From Lithobates sylvaticus (taxonomy: Eukaryota > Chordata > Amphibia > Anura > Ranidae): a stretch of 64,000 nt of DNA. Positions 10,106 through 21,475 of this stretch are shown here, piece after piece (position 1 is the first letter of the stretch; every line of letters begins with the position of its first letter). The position numbers were made by a program, and so were the translations under genes. The DNA lies in contig CM053029.1 in the NCBI GenBank assembly GCA_028564925.1, forward strand, positions 193,746,940 to 193,810,939, read 5' to 3'. The notes beneath the pieces were generated by a model. It had not been told where the DNA came from and searched no databases. It worked only from the letters and a program-made list of their open reading frames with translations.

Positions 10106-11304
10106 GTATATGTATGCTGCAATCTCCAAGAATTAAATACTCAATTCATAAACATATGCACACAGAAAGAGATTGCTCAAAAAACCCCAAAACATCAGTA
10201 CATAATCGTGCAAACACAATATACAATGTGAGTGAATAAATAAATATATCAGGGGAGTAAGATAATCAATTGATTAATTATGATCGTGTTAAAAAATAGT
10301 CCCAAAAAACATAAAAAAGGTAATCTTTTAGGATAAAAAATCCACAAGGAATACGTATATTTGATATATGAAAAGAAGTCCCAAAAAATGAATTTGAAAC
10401 AAGGTGATAGTGAAAGCAACTTCTGATGCCACCCCTCACAATCTGCAATGGTGACTGGTCAAGTGTTTAGAATCTGGACGGAGAAGTAAGCTAAAAAAGC
10501 CAGATGGGCTCTTACCAAACTTGATGGACCCCAAATTATAGGGGTCAAACTCACCTGGTATCAGCTGATTAGCCTGATTAGCTGTGATGTTCCACCCGGT
10601 CTGCTCCAAAGCTGAATAGTCACTCTCCCCCATCAAGGACAGCAAGATGGATTTAATAGCTTTCCATTCACTCTGCTCGATACTCCTCCAGTAAGTTTTT
10701 TTAAAAGGTTTTTAGAAGAAAAAGAAGAGGACCTTCATAGTGCAGAAATACATACAACACACAGCTGCAAGCTATCAGGCTGCCATCTGGTGCGTGGGGA
10801 CGTCACAAGATTCTCTCCAACTGACGCATTTCCCCGTAACAAGCATCTCCGTTCCCAGTTGATGCTTGTTACAGGGAAACGCGTCGGTTGGAAAAAATCT
10901 TGTGATGTCACCACACACCAGCTGGCAGCCTGATAGCTTGTAGCTGTGTGTTGTATGTATTTCTTCGCTTCTAAGCATTTGACCAGTCACCATTGCAGAT
11001 TTTGAGGGGCGGCATCAGAAGTTGCTTTAACTATCATCTTGTTTTAAATTCATTTTTTTCCTGTTGGGACTTCTTTTAATATATCAAATATAAGTATTCC
11101 TTGTGGATTTTTTATCCTAAAGGTTTACCTTTGTTTATGTTTGTTGGGACTCTTTTTAACACAATCTTAATTAATTAATCAATTGTTGATTATCTTACTC
11201 ACCTGATATATTGATTTATTCACTCACATTGTATATTGTGTTTGCACGATTATGTATTGATGTGTTTGGGTTTTTTGCGCAATCTCTTTTTGATACAACC
11301 AGGT
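9964..11304. mobile_element. Foldback element with long inverted arms
   Basis: The outer arms at about 10165-10470 and 10970-11285 are inverted copies, as are the inner arms at about 10739-10848 and 10858-10968, giving total arms of about 420 bp around a centre near 10853. The left arm carries about 270 extra bases (10471-10738) with no partner, so this part was either inserted on the left or lost on the right. A 15-bp direct repeat, TTGATACAACCAGGT, lies at 9964-9978 and 11290-11304 and may be the target duplication. No protein is coded. The class is not known to me. Confidence 0.7.
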
Positions 11305-11815
11305 GACTGGAATGTAACAAGTTGCACATCAAAGCTTTGTAGAACAAAAGCATAGCTCCTGACCAACTGGTGTTATAAAGATTGTAGTGTGTGATTACAG
11401 GCTTCAAAGGAAACAACGGCTGCTATCACTGAAGATAACCCAGGTCACATAGCGATGATACATGGACAAATGCTGCGCCTAGAGGCCAATACAGCAGGAT
11501 GGACAGAAATATAATAACTACTTTGATTCATCAAAAACTGAGATGGGCTGGCAATGGGGTTGGATCTGGATGGTGTATGGATGGAGTTTAAAAAGTGCAC
11601 ACAGAAGGAAAATCGTCCCTTATCCTTTTTGTCTCTCTCTCTTGCCTGATGACTCTCTGAGCCTCATGGCTCTCTCTCTGTTACCATTTTGAGCCCATCT
11701 GGCAAGACAATATCTAGAGGACAGCCTTGTGATAAGTATCTTTGATGTTCTTTTGTTATATGCTCTGTAATATTTTCCTTTAGTGTTTTCATGTTAGCAT
11801 TTTCCTATTTTCTTG
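11305..11815. other. Unassigned spacer
   Basis: About 510 bp with no gene, no long repeat and no clear element end. A CTCTCT-rich stretch lies at about 11630-11680. Confidence 0.5.
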
Positions 11816-11953
11816 GGACTTCCGGATCGCCACGCTAGCCGGGAGCTCCGCACCGCTCCGGTCCTCCAAGGCGCCTATCACCTAAGCATCCACTAGCGGA
11901 CACACACGGGGAGACCCCCGCCGACCTCCGGACAACCCAGGGCACCCGCCCGT

Positions 11954-13105
11954 ATGTCGCAATCGCACAACCGAAAGGACGTTAATCGTCAATTGAACTT
12001 TGGCCTAACAGCCCCAGAGCCTTCCAAGATGGCGACCGCAGCTAATCCATGCGGTGTCACCGCCACACTAAGCAACACGGCAGTTCCTATCCTGACGGCC
12101 CCACTAACAGTGAGTAGCAATCAGAACCCCTTCTCCTCTCCTGCCTCAACAGAGTCTCTCCTGGGCAGACTGCAGATGGACAATCAGTATTCCCCCTTGA
12201 TTAATACACCTGACAGCATAAATGACTCTCTGCAGGCCTCTCCCATTCAGCCCAATTACCCCCCTGAAATGGCTCAGCTTTTAAACAGCTTCTCTAATAT
12301 GTTAGCTGCTGGTCTAGCCCAAAATGCAATGCAGATCACCTCCTCAATAAAAGCGGATTTACAGAGCCTGGGGGCCAGAATGGATGTAATTGAACAATCA
12401 ATGGATGAAGCTGCAGCACGAACGAATCAGAACACAGCATGCATCCAGACACTACAGGACCAACTTGAAACTGCCCTCTCCAAAATAGACGATTTGGAGA
12501 ACAGGAGCAGACGCTACAACTTCCGCATCAGAGGGATACCCGAATCCAACACTGACGTGAATGACACCGTCAAAGCCGTGATCAAAGATCTTATCCCAGA
12601 TATTCCCGATCACAAGCTCGAATTGGACAGAGCCCACAGAGTTCTGCAACCCCCTCGCCAAGATGGCCTACCTCGGGACATTGTGGTCAAACCACATTTC
12701 TATGGGGTTAAAGAAGAAATTATGAAGAGATCCCGCAATAGGGACAATATCTCCCTGAACGGCAACAAAATCCAAATCTTCGCAGATATATCCCCCACCA
12801 CGATCCAGAAAAGGAGATCCCTTAAACCTCTACTGGACGTTCTCTCCCAGAAGATGATCAAATATAGATGGGCCTTCCCTTTTCGCCTGCAATTTCAATA
12901 CAAAGAAAAAACATTCAACATCACAAATTTCCAGAACGGCGAGCGTTTACTTCTCCAGCTAGGATTCATCACCCAGGAACTTGCCCCAGACCAGATGGAG
13001 ACCCGCCCAAGCTCGTCCAAGAGACCGCCTCCAAACAGCCCGCTAGCCCCCCTATGGGTGAAACAGCAGCCAAAGAGACACCGTGACTCCATCCCACCAA
13101 GATGA
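11954..13105 (+). CDS. L1 ORF1 protein (L1-A)
   Basis: 383 residues, uninterrupted. L1 ORF1p binds the element's RNA as a trimer and acts as a chaperone during target-primed reverse transcription. The N-terminal 110 residues are Ser/Pro-rich and low in complexity. Residues about 115-185 form a predicted coiled coil (VIEQSMDEAAART, LQDQLETALSKIDDLENRSR). Then follow the RRM-like domain (about 186-280, RYNFRIRGIPES, LELDRAHRVL) and the C-terminal domain (about 285-345, ISPTTIQKRRSLKPLLDVL). This is the Transposase_22 architecture. The ATG at 11954 is the first in frame and follows a short leader. It is the one complete gene of this element. Confidence 0.9.
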   Translation: MSQSHNRKDVNRQLNFGLTAPEPSKMATAANPCGVTATLSNTAVPILTAPLTVSSNQNPFSSPASTESLLGRLQMDNQYSPLINTPDSINDSLQASPIQPNYPPEMAQLLNSFSNMLAAGLAQNAMQITSSIKADLQSLGARMDVIEQSMDEAAARTNQNTACIQTLQDQLETALSKIDDLENRSRRYNFRIRGIPESNTDVNDTVKAVIKDLIPDIPDHKLELDRAHRVLQPPRQDGLPRDIVVKPHFYGVKEEIMKRSRNRDNISLNGNKIQIFADISPTTIQKRRSLKPLLDVLSQKMIKYRWAFPFRLQFQYKEKTFNITNFQNGERLLLQLGFITQELAPDQMETRPSSSKRPPPNSPLAPLWVKQQPKRHRDSIPPR

Positions 13106-14053
13106 ACACCGTGACCTACCAACCTCTAGGGGTCTGAAACCATTTGTCCGTCCTTGTCGGAACCTTTGATGGTGTAGAAATGGATTCTACACCCACCGAG
13201 CCCTCCCAGGGCATACGGACCAAATCCCCCCTCCCCCCCCCCCCCCCCCCATTTTTTTTTTTTTAGCTACTTTTTGGCTTCATGATCCATTCACCCCCCC
13301 CCCCCCCTCCTGCAGCATCACGAACGTTGTCAAGATCTTGGACCAGGGACTTTAGCAGTTCCATAACCTTACCCATCCCCCAACTACCCCTCCCTTCCCC
13401 ATCCCCTCCCCTCCCTATCCCTTCCCATCCCCCCCCCCTTCCCTCTTTGACACAGTTGCCTTAAAGCAGTATTTAATGTTAGTCTCTAACTAGAAGACTT
13501 GTGTTTCTCTGTCCGGTTGATAAGTTATGACAGGTAGACACCCGCCCCCTTTTTTCATGGGGCCTCCCCTTGTTTTTGTTTTTGTTTAGGTTTTTGTTTT
13601 TGTTTATATTTAGGCTACGGTTTACTGTTATTGGGTGCCTTGCGGCCGGAGCGGGACCGCTTGCCACTCCACCTGTTGTGACCCTGAGGACCTACCCTCC
13701 CATGGTGACATCAGGATTGCAACCCCATTTAGGGTTGCCCTCCACCCGATCCCCTCATTTTTTGGGGCATCGGAGCAGGTCTTGGACTTCCAACCCTGCA
13801 GAAAGGGAGCCCAGGATTTCTCATATTCTGGGCTTCCCCTCTTTCTTTCTCATCCTCTTTTCTTTCCCTCTCTGGTCGTTTCTCACCTCCTTTGTTCCCT
13901 TCTCTCCCCCCCTTCAGGTGCCTTCGAGGAGAGCTTGTCGACTCACGCCTACTCGGATTCTGGGCTCACCTCGTACCCCCTGGCTCCATTATCCTACGCT
14001 CATGGATCAGGTAAGAAATACTAGCATGTATGCGCACCCACACCCTCATGTTC
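13106..14053 (+). other. L1-A spacer between ORF1 and ORF2
   Basis: About 950 bp, rich in C and T, with homopolymers (C runs at about 13230-13250 and 13295-13308) and TTTTTG repeats near 13570-13610. Several open frames cross it but show no domain. The matching stretch of L1-C lies at about 39110-39471 and 46908-47244, with the same C/T bias. Confidence 0.7.
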
Positions 14054-17000
14054 ATGGCTGACGAAATCCCCAAACAACATTCCCTTAAGATAGCCTCCCA
14101 CAACGCACAGGGCCTGAACTCCCCATTGAAAAGACGTAAGGCCTTCCATAACTACCACTCCAAGAATCTAGACATTATCCTGATTCAAGAGACCCACTTC
14201 CCCAAAAGCTTCAACCCTACCTTTCTCCACCGAAACTATCCCACCTTCTTTTTAGCTAACGCAGATGACAAAAAAAGAGGGGTAGCCATCCTCATCTCCA
14301 AACGCACCCCTTTCACTTTATCCTAAATCATCAGGGATAGTGAGGGAAGATATATCCTAGTCAAGGGATTCATAAACGGAATACTTTTTTCCCTTATCTC
14401 GTACTATGCCCCTAATAAAGGCCAAGCCCCCTTTTTCTCCTCTATGCTGACCTCCCTTTCACAGCACTTAGAAGGCAAAGTGATCATAGGTGGCGACTCT
14501 AACGTCGCATTCGATCATATATTAGACAAATCATCTCAAAACAAATCTCGCCTCAAAAGACCCCCCAAACAGAGTCTCAACATTGCTCGGCTCTTCCACT
14601 CTATGGGCATGATAGACTCCTGGAGGGAGTTAAATCCCACTGCCAAGGACTACACCCATTTCTCTGCACCCCATAGAACATACGCCCGCATAGACCATAT
14701 TTTCCTCCACTCCTCAGACATTCAGCTAGCTTCTCAGGCCTCTATAAACGAAGTCCCATGGTCCTATCACTCCATAGTCTCCCTCAAAATCTCTGGTTTC
14801 CTTAATCAAGCTAGCACCCCACAATGGCGCCTTAAAGAATCCCTCCTCTCCAACCCTGTACACTGCATTATGCTTGAAAATGACCTTAAAGAATACTTCC
14901 GCCTCAATGATACCAAAGACACTTCCCCCAACGTGCTATGGGGGGCACACAAAGCAGTCATGAGGGGTAAACTTATCCAGCTAGCCTCACGCCTAAAACG
15001 GGAAAAACAAATAGACATTACCAACCTAGAGAAAAACTTTCGAACATTAAGCAAATCTCACAAAAAACAACCCTCCCCCACTTCGCTCGCTCTTTTGGAT
15101 GCAGCCAGGATTGCCCTAAACACAGCCCTTACCTGTAGCGCAGAAAAACACTTGAGATGGGTGAGTGGTAGATTCTATCTCAACTCAGATAAATTCGGCC
15201 CTCACTTGGCGGCGAAACTTTCACCTAAGTACAGAGCCCATGCCCTACCCAAAATTAAATCTCTATCTGGTTCCCTCACACAAAACCCCAAACAAATCTT
15301 GAAAGCCTTCCACACATTCTATTCAAACCTCTACTCTGGTGCAAACCCTAGCAGTACACAGTCAGTCAATTCATTCCTAGACAACATTCCTCTCCCCAAG
15401 ATCTCAGACTCCCACCGCTCAATCATGGAAGCCCCCATCTCTGAAGTAGAAGTTAGAGAAGTCATAAAGGAGCTTAAAAAAGGCTCAGCCCCTGGCCCAG
15501 ATGGTTTTTCAACGCAATACTACAAGACCTTCTCTGAAGTACTTTCTCCTTATCTGGTCCGGTTCTTCAATTCCCTGAACGGGAAATCACCCTTGGACTC
15601 TGCATCAAATCTTGCTTACATATCTGTCATCCCCAAACCTGGCAAGGACCAGACCCTAGTGAGCAATTATAGACCAATCTCATTAATTAATAATGATTTA
15701 AAAATAATGACAAAAATCCTCTCTAACAGACTAGGGTCCTTCATAGGGTCCTATGTACACAAAGACCAGGTGGGCTTTATTCCTGGGAGGCAGGGACCGG
15801 ATCAGATAAGGAGGGCAGTGGATATTATTTCCCTGCTTAAATCGAGATGGGACGGCGGACCCCCACAAGAAGGCTTCCTCCTTTCCATTGATTTACAAAA
15901 AGCCTTTGACACGATCACCTGGCCATATTTATTCAACATTTTAGAAAGATGGGGCTTTGGCGCGCACTTTATACATCTCCTCGAAGCACTTTACTCCCAA
16001 CCCAAAGCACAGGTTAGACTCCAAGGCCACCTATCAGACACATTCCCCATAAATAAAGGAACTAGACAGGGCTGCCCGCTATCCCCCCTCCTTTTCGCAA
16101 TCGGCATTGAAACTTTAGCTGTAGCCATAAGAAACCACCCAGACATCCACGGTGTCAAATGTGGACAATCCATGCACAAATGCGCCTTGTTCGCGGATGA
16201 TGTCCTCCTTTTCATCACCTCTCCCCTCATATCCACCCCTAACATCCTGCAACTCCTTCATAAATTTGGACAGGCCTCGGGTCTGCAAGTCAACATGACT
16301 AAATCGATGGCCCTCAATATCTCCTCCCCTCTGGCCCTAGTGGATAGATTAAAGAATCACTTCCCCTTCTCTTGGAGTTCTTCCTCCATCCCATACCTAG
16401 GCGTCCATCTCACCCCCAACATCGACCAACTATACAGCCACAACTACCCACCTATGTTCAAGAAAATTAAGAACGACCTTGAACAATGGTCGCTCCATAA
16501 ACTGTCCTGGCTAGGTAAAGTCAATGCCGTTAAAATGACCCTACTTCCCAGGCTATTATACCTCTTCCGATCACTCCCCATACCAGTACCCAAAGCCCAA
16601 ATACATAACCTTCAATCTAAAATAATAAGATTCACATGGGGCAAATCAAGCCACAGAATCCCCAAACAAACCCTATTCAGACCCAGACGGAAAGGAGGCT
16701 TAGGTCTTCCCAACCTCTGGTGGTATTACCAGGCAGCTCAACTAAGCCAAACATCGACCATCTATTCTAGAGGCCCCAAACCTGATTGGTTAGAAATGGA
16801 AAGACAAGCTATCCCCAAGTTCACCATTGATTACCTCATCTGGCGCCCCCCTAAATCCAGACCCCCGATCATGTCCCCTACACTCTCCCATTCACTGGCT
16901 CTATGCGACACAATACATAAACTAAATATCATTACATCAAGGTGGCAACCCCTTGCTCATATCTTCAACAACCCCGCATTCCCCCCAGGGTTGGATATAA

Positions 17001-17857
17001 AGGCATTCCAATGGTGGCTAGATAAAGGCCTTTACAGAATAGGGCACTTCTTCAACTCAAATGGTCCCCTTAACCTAAGCCAATGCACCTCAAAACTGGA
17101 AATGCCCACCTCGGAGAGATTCCGCTACCAACAAATAGCACACTTCTTACACACACTATCTTCTCAAGACAATCGCCCCCTAACTGTCACCCCATATGAA
17201 CAATGGTGTTCCTCAGCCATGGACATGAGGGGGGGAATTTCTCTGATCTACTCTGCTCTAGCCGAACCCCATGAGAAAGCGCAATACATGCAGGGCTGGG
17301 AACGCGACCTGGAATTTGAGTGGGAATTGGACACCTGGCACTCCTGCTTCACAAATGCCTTCAAGGGAATCCTTAACGTATCACTAATGGAAGCAGACAT
17401 TAAAGTCTTCACCCGCTGGTACTTGGTACCGACACGTCTAGCCAAATTCTATCCCCAGTCCTCTCCCCTATGCTTTAGGGGTTGCGGCCATCTAGGATCT
17501 CTTCTACACATCCTCTGGGAATGTCCCAGAATCAGAAGCTATTGGAACAAGATCTTTAGCCTAATCCGCAAAGTCACGGGCGTTGCGGTTCCTCAATCAC
17601 CAACAATAGCCCTCCTAAATCAGAGAATTCCTAAAACCACCAAAAATAGCCAAATCTTGATTCACTACATCTTCATCGGAGCTAAATTAACAATAGCCCG
17701 ATCATGGAAATCCCCAAAGGTCTCATTCCCATTGACTAAACAAAAAATTACCTGGATCATGTTCCAAGAGAAAACCTCCAACATCATCCTCGACAAACTA
17801 GATAAATTTAAATGTGTGTGGGAACCCTGGGCCCAATACATTGGGACCCTTCTCTAA
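14054..17857 (+). pseudogene. L1 ORF2 endonuclease/reverse transcriptase (L1-A)
   Basis: About 1,267 residues from the ATG at 14054. The AP-endonuclease domain (residues about 8-240) shows HNAQGLN, QETHF and GGDSN. The reverse transcriptase shows GSAPGPDGF, NYRPISL, SIDLQKAFD, GTRQGCPLSPLL and the FADD catalytic motif (about residue 714). A C-terminal Cys/His motif (CFRGCGHLGSLLHILWEC) closes it. Two defects stand out. A single in-frame TAA at 14324-14326 interrupts the endonuclease domain, with the same frame resuming at once. The endonuclease motif SDH reads SYH (14762-14770), which should abolish nicking. L1-C keeps SDH at the same place. Otherwise the frame is open to the end, so the copy is young but dead. 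Confidence 0.9.
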
Positions 17858-18655
17858 TCCAGGACCTAAGACCAAAATCAGATGAACTCCCAGATCTGAC
17901 CCCTCTTGACCTCCTCAAGCTCTCCTCGAAACAGACACCCCCTTGCTCCTGATCCCCTATCTCCTCTCTCCTTTCTCTTTTTCCACCTTCTCTCATATCT
18001 CTTCCTCCTTTTCCCATCCTTCCCGCTGGCGCCTGCTAGCGGGAAGGACGGGCGTCCATGTTCCTGAGACCAGATACTCATATATCAGTGGCGAAAAGTC
18101 AATTTGTAACCTTTCTTTATATTTTGTTAATCTTTCATCTCATTTTCTCAAGTACCACTCACCAAATGGTCAATCCCCCACGAGACAGTACCAAGATTGC
18201 TCTTGAGGGCAATTATTTACCTAGAGACCAACAGGGATCTCGCCGCAGGGACTCAAGTCCCTCTTAGTTTTTAGTACACCATGAGTCTCTTACTCCCAAG
18301 CAGTGCACATTGACTTCCCGGGCTTCTCACGACCGGAGGGCCCTGGGGCCCCGACACAGATTGAACCCAGATGGGGTGTCGGGTCACCAGACCCTCTGGT
18401 AGAATACTTACTTGAATCTCTTTGCGCATCTTTCCGCATAACTGCTTAATTACCCCTCATTGATACCCCCAAAGCACTCAGTTGTATCGAATTAGTGCTA
18501 TATATTTCCGGTATATGCTCTAGTTAATCGCCACTGTTTAATATGCTCTTATGCTGTACTTCTCAGATTCCCCTGCGAGGGAGTAACCTTTGTTATATTT
18601 TTGTTTACTCAATAAAAAAAAAAGAAAAAAAAAAAAAGTAAGAAAAAAAAAAATT
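17858..18655 (+). other. L1-A 3' UTR and A-rich tail
   Basis: Non-coding, about 750 bp, ending with TTTACTCAATAAAA and an A-rich tail interrupted by single Gs (18611-18655). A hairpin, CCCGCTGGCGCCTGCTAGCGGG, lies near 18022-18043. Confidence 0.75.
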
Positions 18656-18709
18656 ATTGTTATTATTTTGTTTAATTTGTTGGGTGAGTGTCAGCCAATG
18701 GAGGGATTG

Positions 18710-19225
18710 GCAGCAGCATTCATTATGGACTGAAGAGGTGATAACCTATTTAAAGTTAACCTAATGAGGAGGGAGTTGGAGTATTCAAGGTGAGAGATCA
18801 CCAGGGAGTGAATCAGGAGCTTTATGGTTTCACTTGTTAGGTAAGGACATAGTTTGGAGATGTTGCGGAGGTTGAAGAGGCAAGCTTTAGAAAGTAATTT
18901 AGATGTGGGGCCAAAAGAAGAATTCAGATTTCAAGATAACACATAGCACCCTGGCATGCGGGTATGGGTGGATGGCTGTGCCATTGCTCTTGACAGAGAA
19001 GTCAGGGGAAGAGGCATGTGGGGTAGGAAATATCATGAGCTCGGTTTTGCATAGGTTGAGTTTGAGGAAGTGGTGTAACATCCAGACTGATATGTCTGTT
19101 AGTAAGTTAGTGATGTGTGAGGAGACTGATGGAGTGAGCTGAGGGGTGGAGAGATAGATTTGGGTGTCATCAATATTTTCTACAATAACAGAAAAAAAAT
19201 AGGGCAATCGTTTCACATTGACCAT
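18710..19225 (-). pseudogene. L2/CR1-type LINE reverse transcriptase fragment
   Basis: The minus-strand translation (18899-19225) reads NIDDTQIYLSTPQ, then LLTDISVWMLHHFLKLNLCKTELMIF and HARVLCVILKS. This is the classic block around the catalytic (Y/F)ADD motif of L2/CR1 LINEs (family form YADDTQLYLS). The first catalytic position reads IDD, with the Ala changed. Downstream on the minus strand (18710-18898) decayed text matches the family's following segment in several frames. It is an old, truncated fragment. Confidence 0.8.
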
Positions 19226-19229
19226 CTAG

Positions 19230-20970
19230 CCTTGATTATCAAAGAGTTTAGGGTATAATCAGAAATATTTCCAGTTATGTTGGGTTGAGTAACTAAAGGA
19301 GCAGCTCAATAGCTGGACATGTAACTCAGACTAAAAAGGCAATCATGAACCATAGAATAGTAAGTGAATTCTGCCTCTGTTGAATGACTGAGCCTCCAGA
19401 TATCATGATGTCTCATTGCTGAGACCATGTCTGTTAAATGAGAGGGTGTAGTTGGTCTGTGCCCCCTGCTAGTGGAAGTATCATAGTCAGCCCAGCCTCT
19501 GTTTTCTATATCATTCATAGTGGCATTAAGATCTCCATTGATTAGATGATGGATGCTAAAATTGCCAATATACTATACAGTGATACTATAGCAGGGGTAG
19601 ACTTTTCAACAAATACCCAAACAACAAAGTACAAACAGTCAGTCAAATTTTGATACATACCTGTACTGTATGACTGGCTGAGAAAATGGAGAGGTAGAAA
19701 ATTGGGGGCCTCAAGCTAGGGTACCAAGGCAACTGGTAATACTTAAATATGGAAAACAGAAAAATCATTAACAATCAAAAACTACATATATACAATTTGT
19801 ATGAAATAAAATAGAAATATACATAACTGAATAGTGAATTTATATTTTTCCAATGTAAAATAGGTGCTCAGAATTCCAAGCATCGGACAATGGTGTGATT
19901 TGCAGCAGAACACCACCCACACAATACATCAAAGCTAAACACAGTCAAATAATATTGAGTGGTCCGGCTCTGCTGGAAAAAAATAATAACGACACTTTTT
20001 ATATAATAAGTGCAACTGATTCAAGTACAAAATATAACAAAAGTTCTTTATTAACAAGGACACACTATCTTTTTAACGAGGCTTCCAGATCGTAAGAAGG
20101 CATAGATGCATAAAATAAAGTGAAATCTTCCTCTCATCGAGGTCTGTGGCATTGAGCTGGGGAATAAGGTTGGTGACCTTGCCTATGCCCCCTATTTGGT
20201 GTACATTGTAGTTGGTTGGAAAGAGTAGCAGATTGATCAGAAACAAGCAAGAGGTCTAGAAATGATTTTACTACCAGTGACCCACTGGTCACCCACTGAA
20301 AAGAATGTTGTCATTTTGCATCTGGAAGTAAAGGGTGACATGGTATGCCAAGGAGAAAAAATTGTTTTTTGATCAAAAATGTAGCATATTTTGTCAAAAG
20401 CTTTCTGATTTCTAGTGACCTCCACAAACCAATCAAGATTAACAACTTGTGATTATAAATTTCTAGAGACTGGGTAGCCTGGTTTTGTTGGCGTAGTTAA
20501 GGTATTTTAAAATAACAGGTACAGCTGATGTCAGGCTGTGCTGCACTGTAGCTGTTGGTATCTTGGAATCTGAGTGGAACAGAGTGACATTAAAGCTTGA
20601 GGCCTACTGTATATATCTCAGGCAGACCGATATTCTTCAAATTTCTCTTGTGAAGCAATTCTCAAGGTCATCTACACCATCTCATATGTGTTTAGAATTT
20701 TACTCTAGGTTAGAAACCTGTATCTAGTTTGGAAAAGTTAATCTTCCAGGCATGAAATAAGTTGTTCTACCTTTTGAAAACCGCATGCCCAAACAGAAAG
20801 ATTGTAGGACACAGAATGCTGGTCACAGCCTCTTAAATTTGGGCATATTTCTCCTCACCTGTCTTTCATGAAGAAAACTGGGGAATTGTTGTGCTGGTCC
20901 CTGGGGAGCATGTAGCAGCCATCTTGGAAGAGTTTGCAGCTTCTGATGTCCTGAGGAGCCGTGGAAGATA
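19230..20970 (-). pseudogene. Degenerate L1-like LINE fragment
   Basis: On the minus strand, 19306-19518 reads DIWRLSHSTEAEFTYYSMVH, the L1 endonuclease block (family form DxWRxxHPxxxxYTYYSxxH). Farther up the same strand, near 20590-20680, broken text resembles the ORF1 coiled-coil/RRM junction (DDLEN...ISVCLR), and AAGATGGCTGC near 20920 on the minus strand could be an ORF1 start. The order ORF1 then ORF2 on the minus strand is right for one element of about 1.7 kb with internal losses. The region 19520-20230 has no recognisable coding. Heavily decayed, so older than L1-A and L1-B. Confidence 0.55.
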
Positions 20971-21475
20971 CTGCGATCAAGTCCATATTTTTGCTATATT
21001 TTTGAGTAAGAATGGCGTGTTTTTGTAGGGTAAGTGTGTCCTGTATTTGTACAAAGTGTACTGGTGCTACATGAGCACAGTCCCACTGCTGCTGCTACAT
21101 GGGCACCAGAACAAGAAGTCAGGCAAAATTTTTTTTTTTTTTAATTAAACTGATTATTTAACAGTAAAGGACAGAAATTAAATAATTTTGAAGGCAAACC
21201 AGCATCTATCCAAACCTAACACTGAATAGTGATCCATATCCTAACAAATGTGTATATACAGTTCAGTGTGTGTATATATATATATATATTACACTTTGTA
21301 TCTAGTGTAGCCTATATCTACAGTGCATTCGGTGGTGTACTGTTTCTAATACACTTGAGGCGGTGTGTGTATATATATCTATATATATAGATATATATAG
21401 ATATATATACACACACATACTCATACTGTACAGTCTATTATACACACACACACACACACTCTGCATTCACCCCAG
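20971..21475. repeat. Spacer with TA and CA microsatellites
   Basis: No gene. Microsatellites (TATATA, CACACA and a TAGATATATA palindromic run) fill 21255-21465. The stretch ends in CATTCACCCCAG at 21463-21474, a plausible splice acceptor just before the readable part of the hAT transposase, so it may be an intron of that gene. Confidence 0.6.

Larger units (their letters stand above)
11816..18640 (+). mobile_element. L1-like LINE, near full length (L1-A)
   Basis: The order is a short GC-rich 5' UTR, ORF1, a C/T-rich spacer (13106-14047), ORF2, a 3' UTR (17858-18600) and an A-rich tail (18611-18655). Length is about 6.8 kb, normal for a full vertebrate L1. The left edge is placed where GC-rich text starts (about 11816) and is uncertain. 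I could not find a clear target duplication. It is of the same type as L1-C. Confidence 0.85.

Noticed and set aside
18022-18043. GC-rich hairpin as a bacterial-type terminator
   Set aside because: It lies in an L1 3' UTR of a eukaryotic genome; the hairpin is probably incidental.
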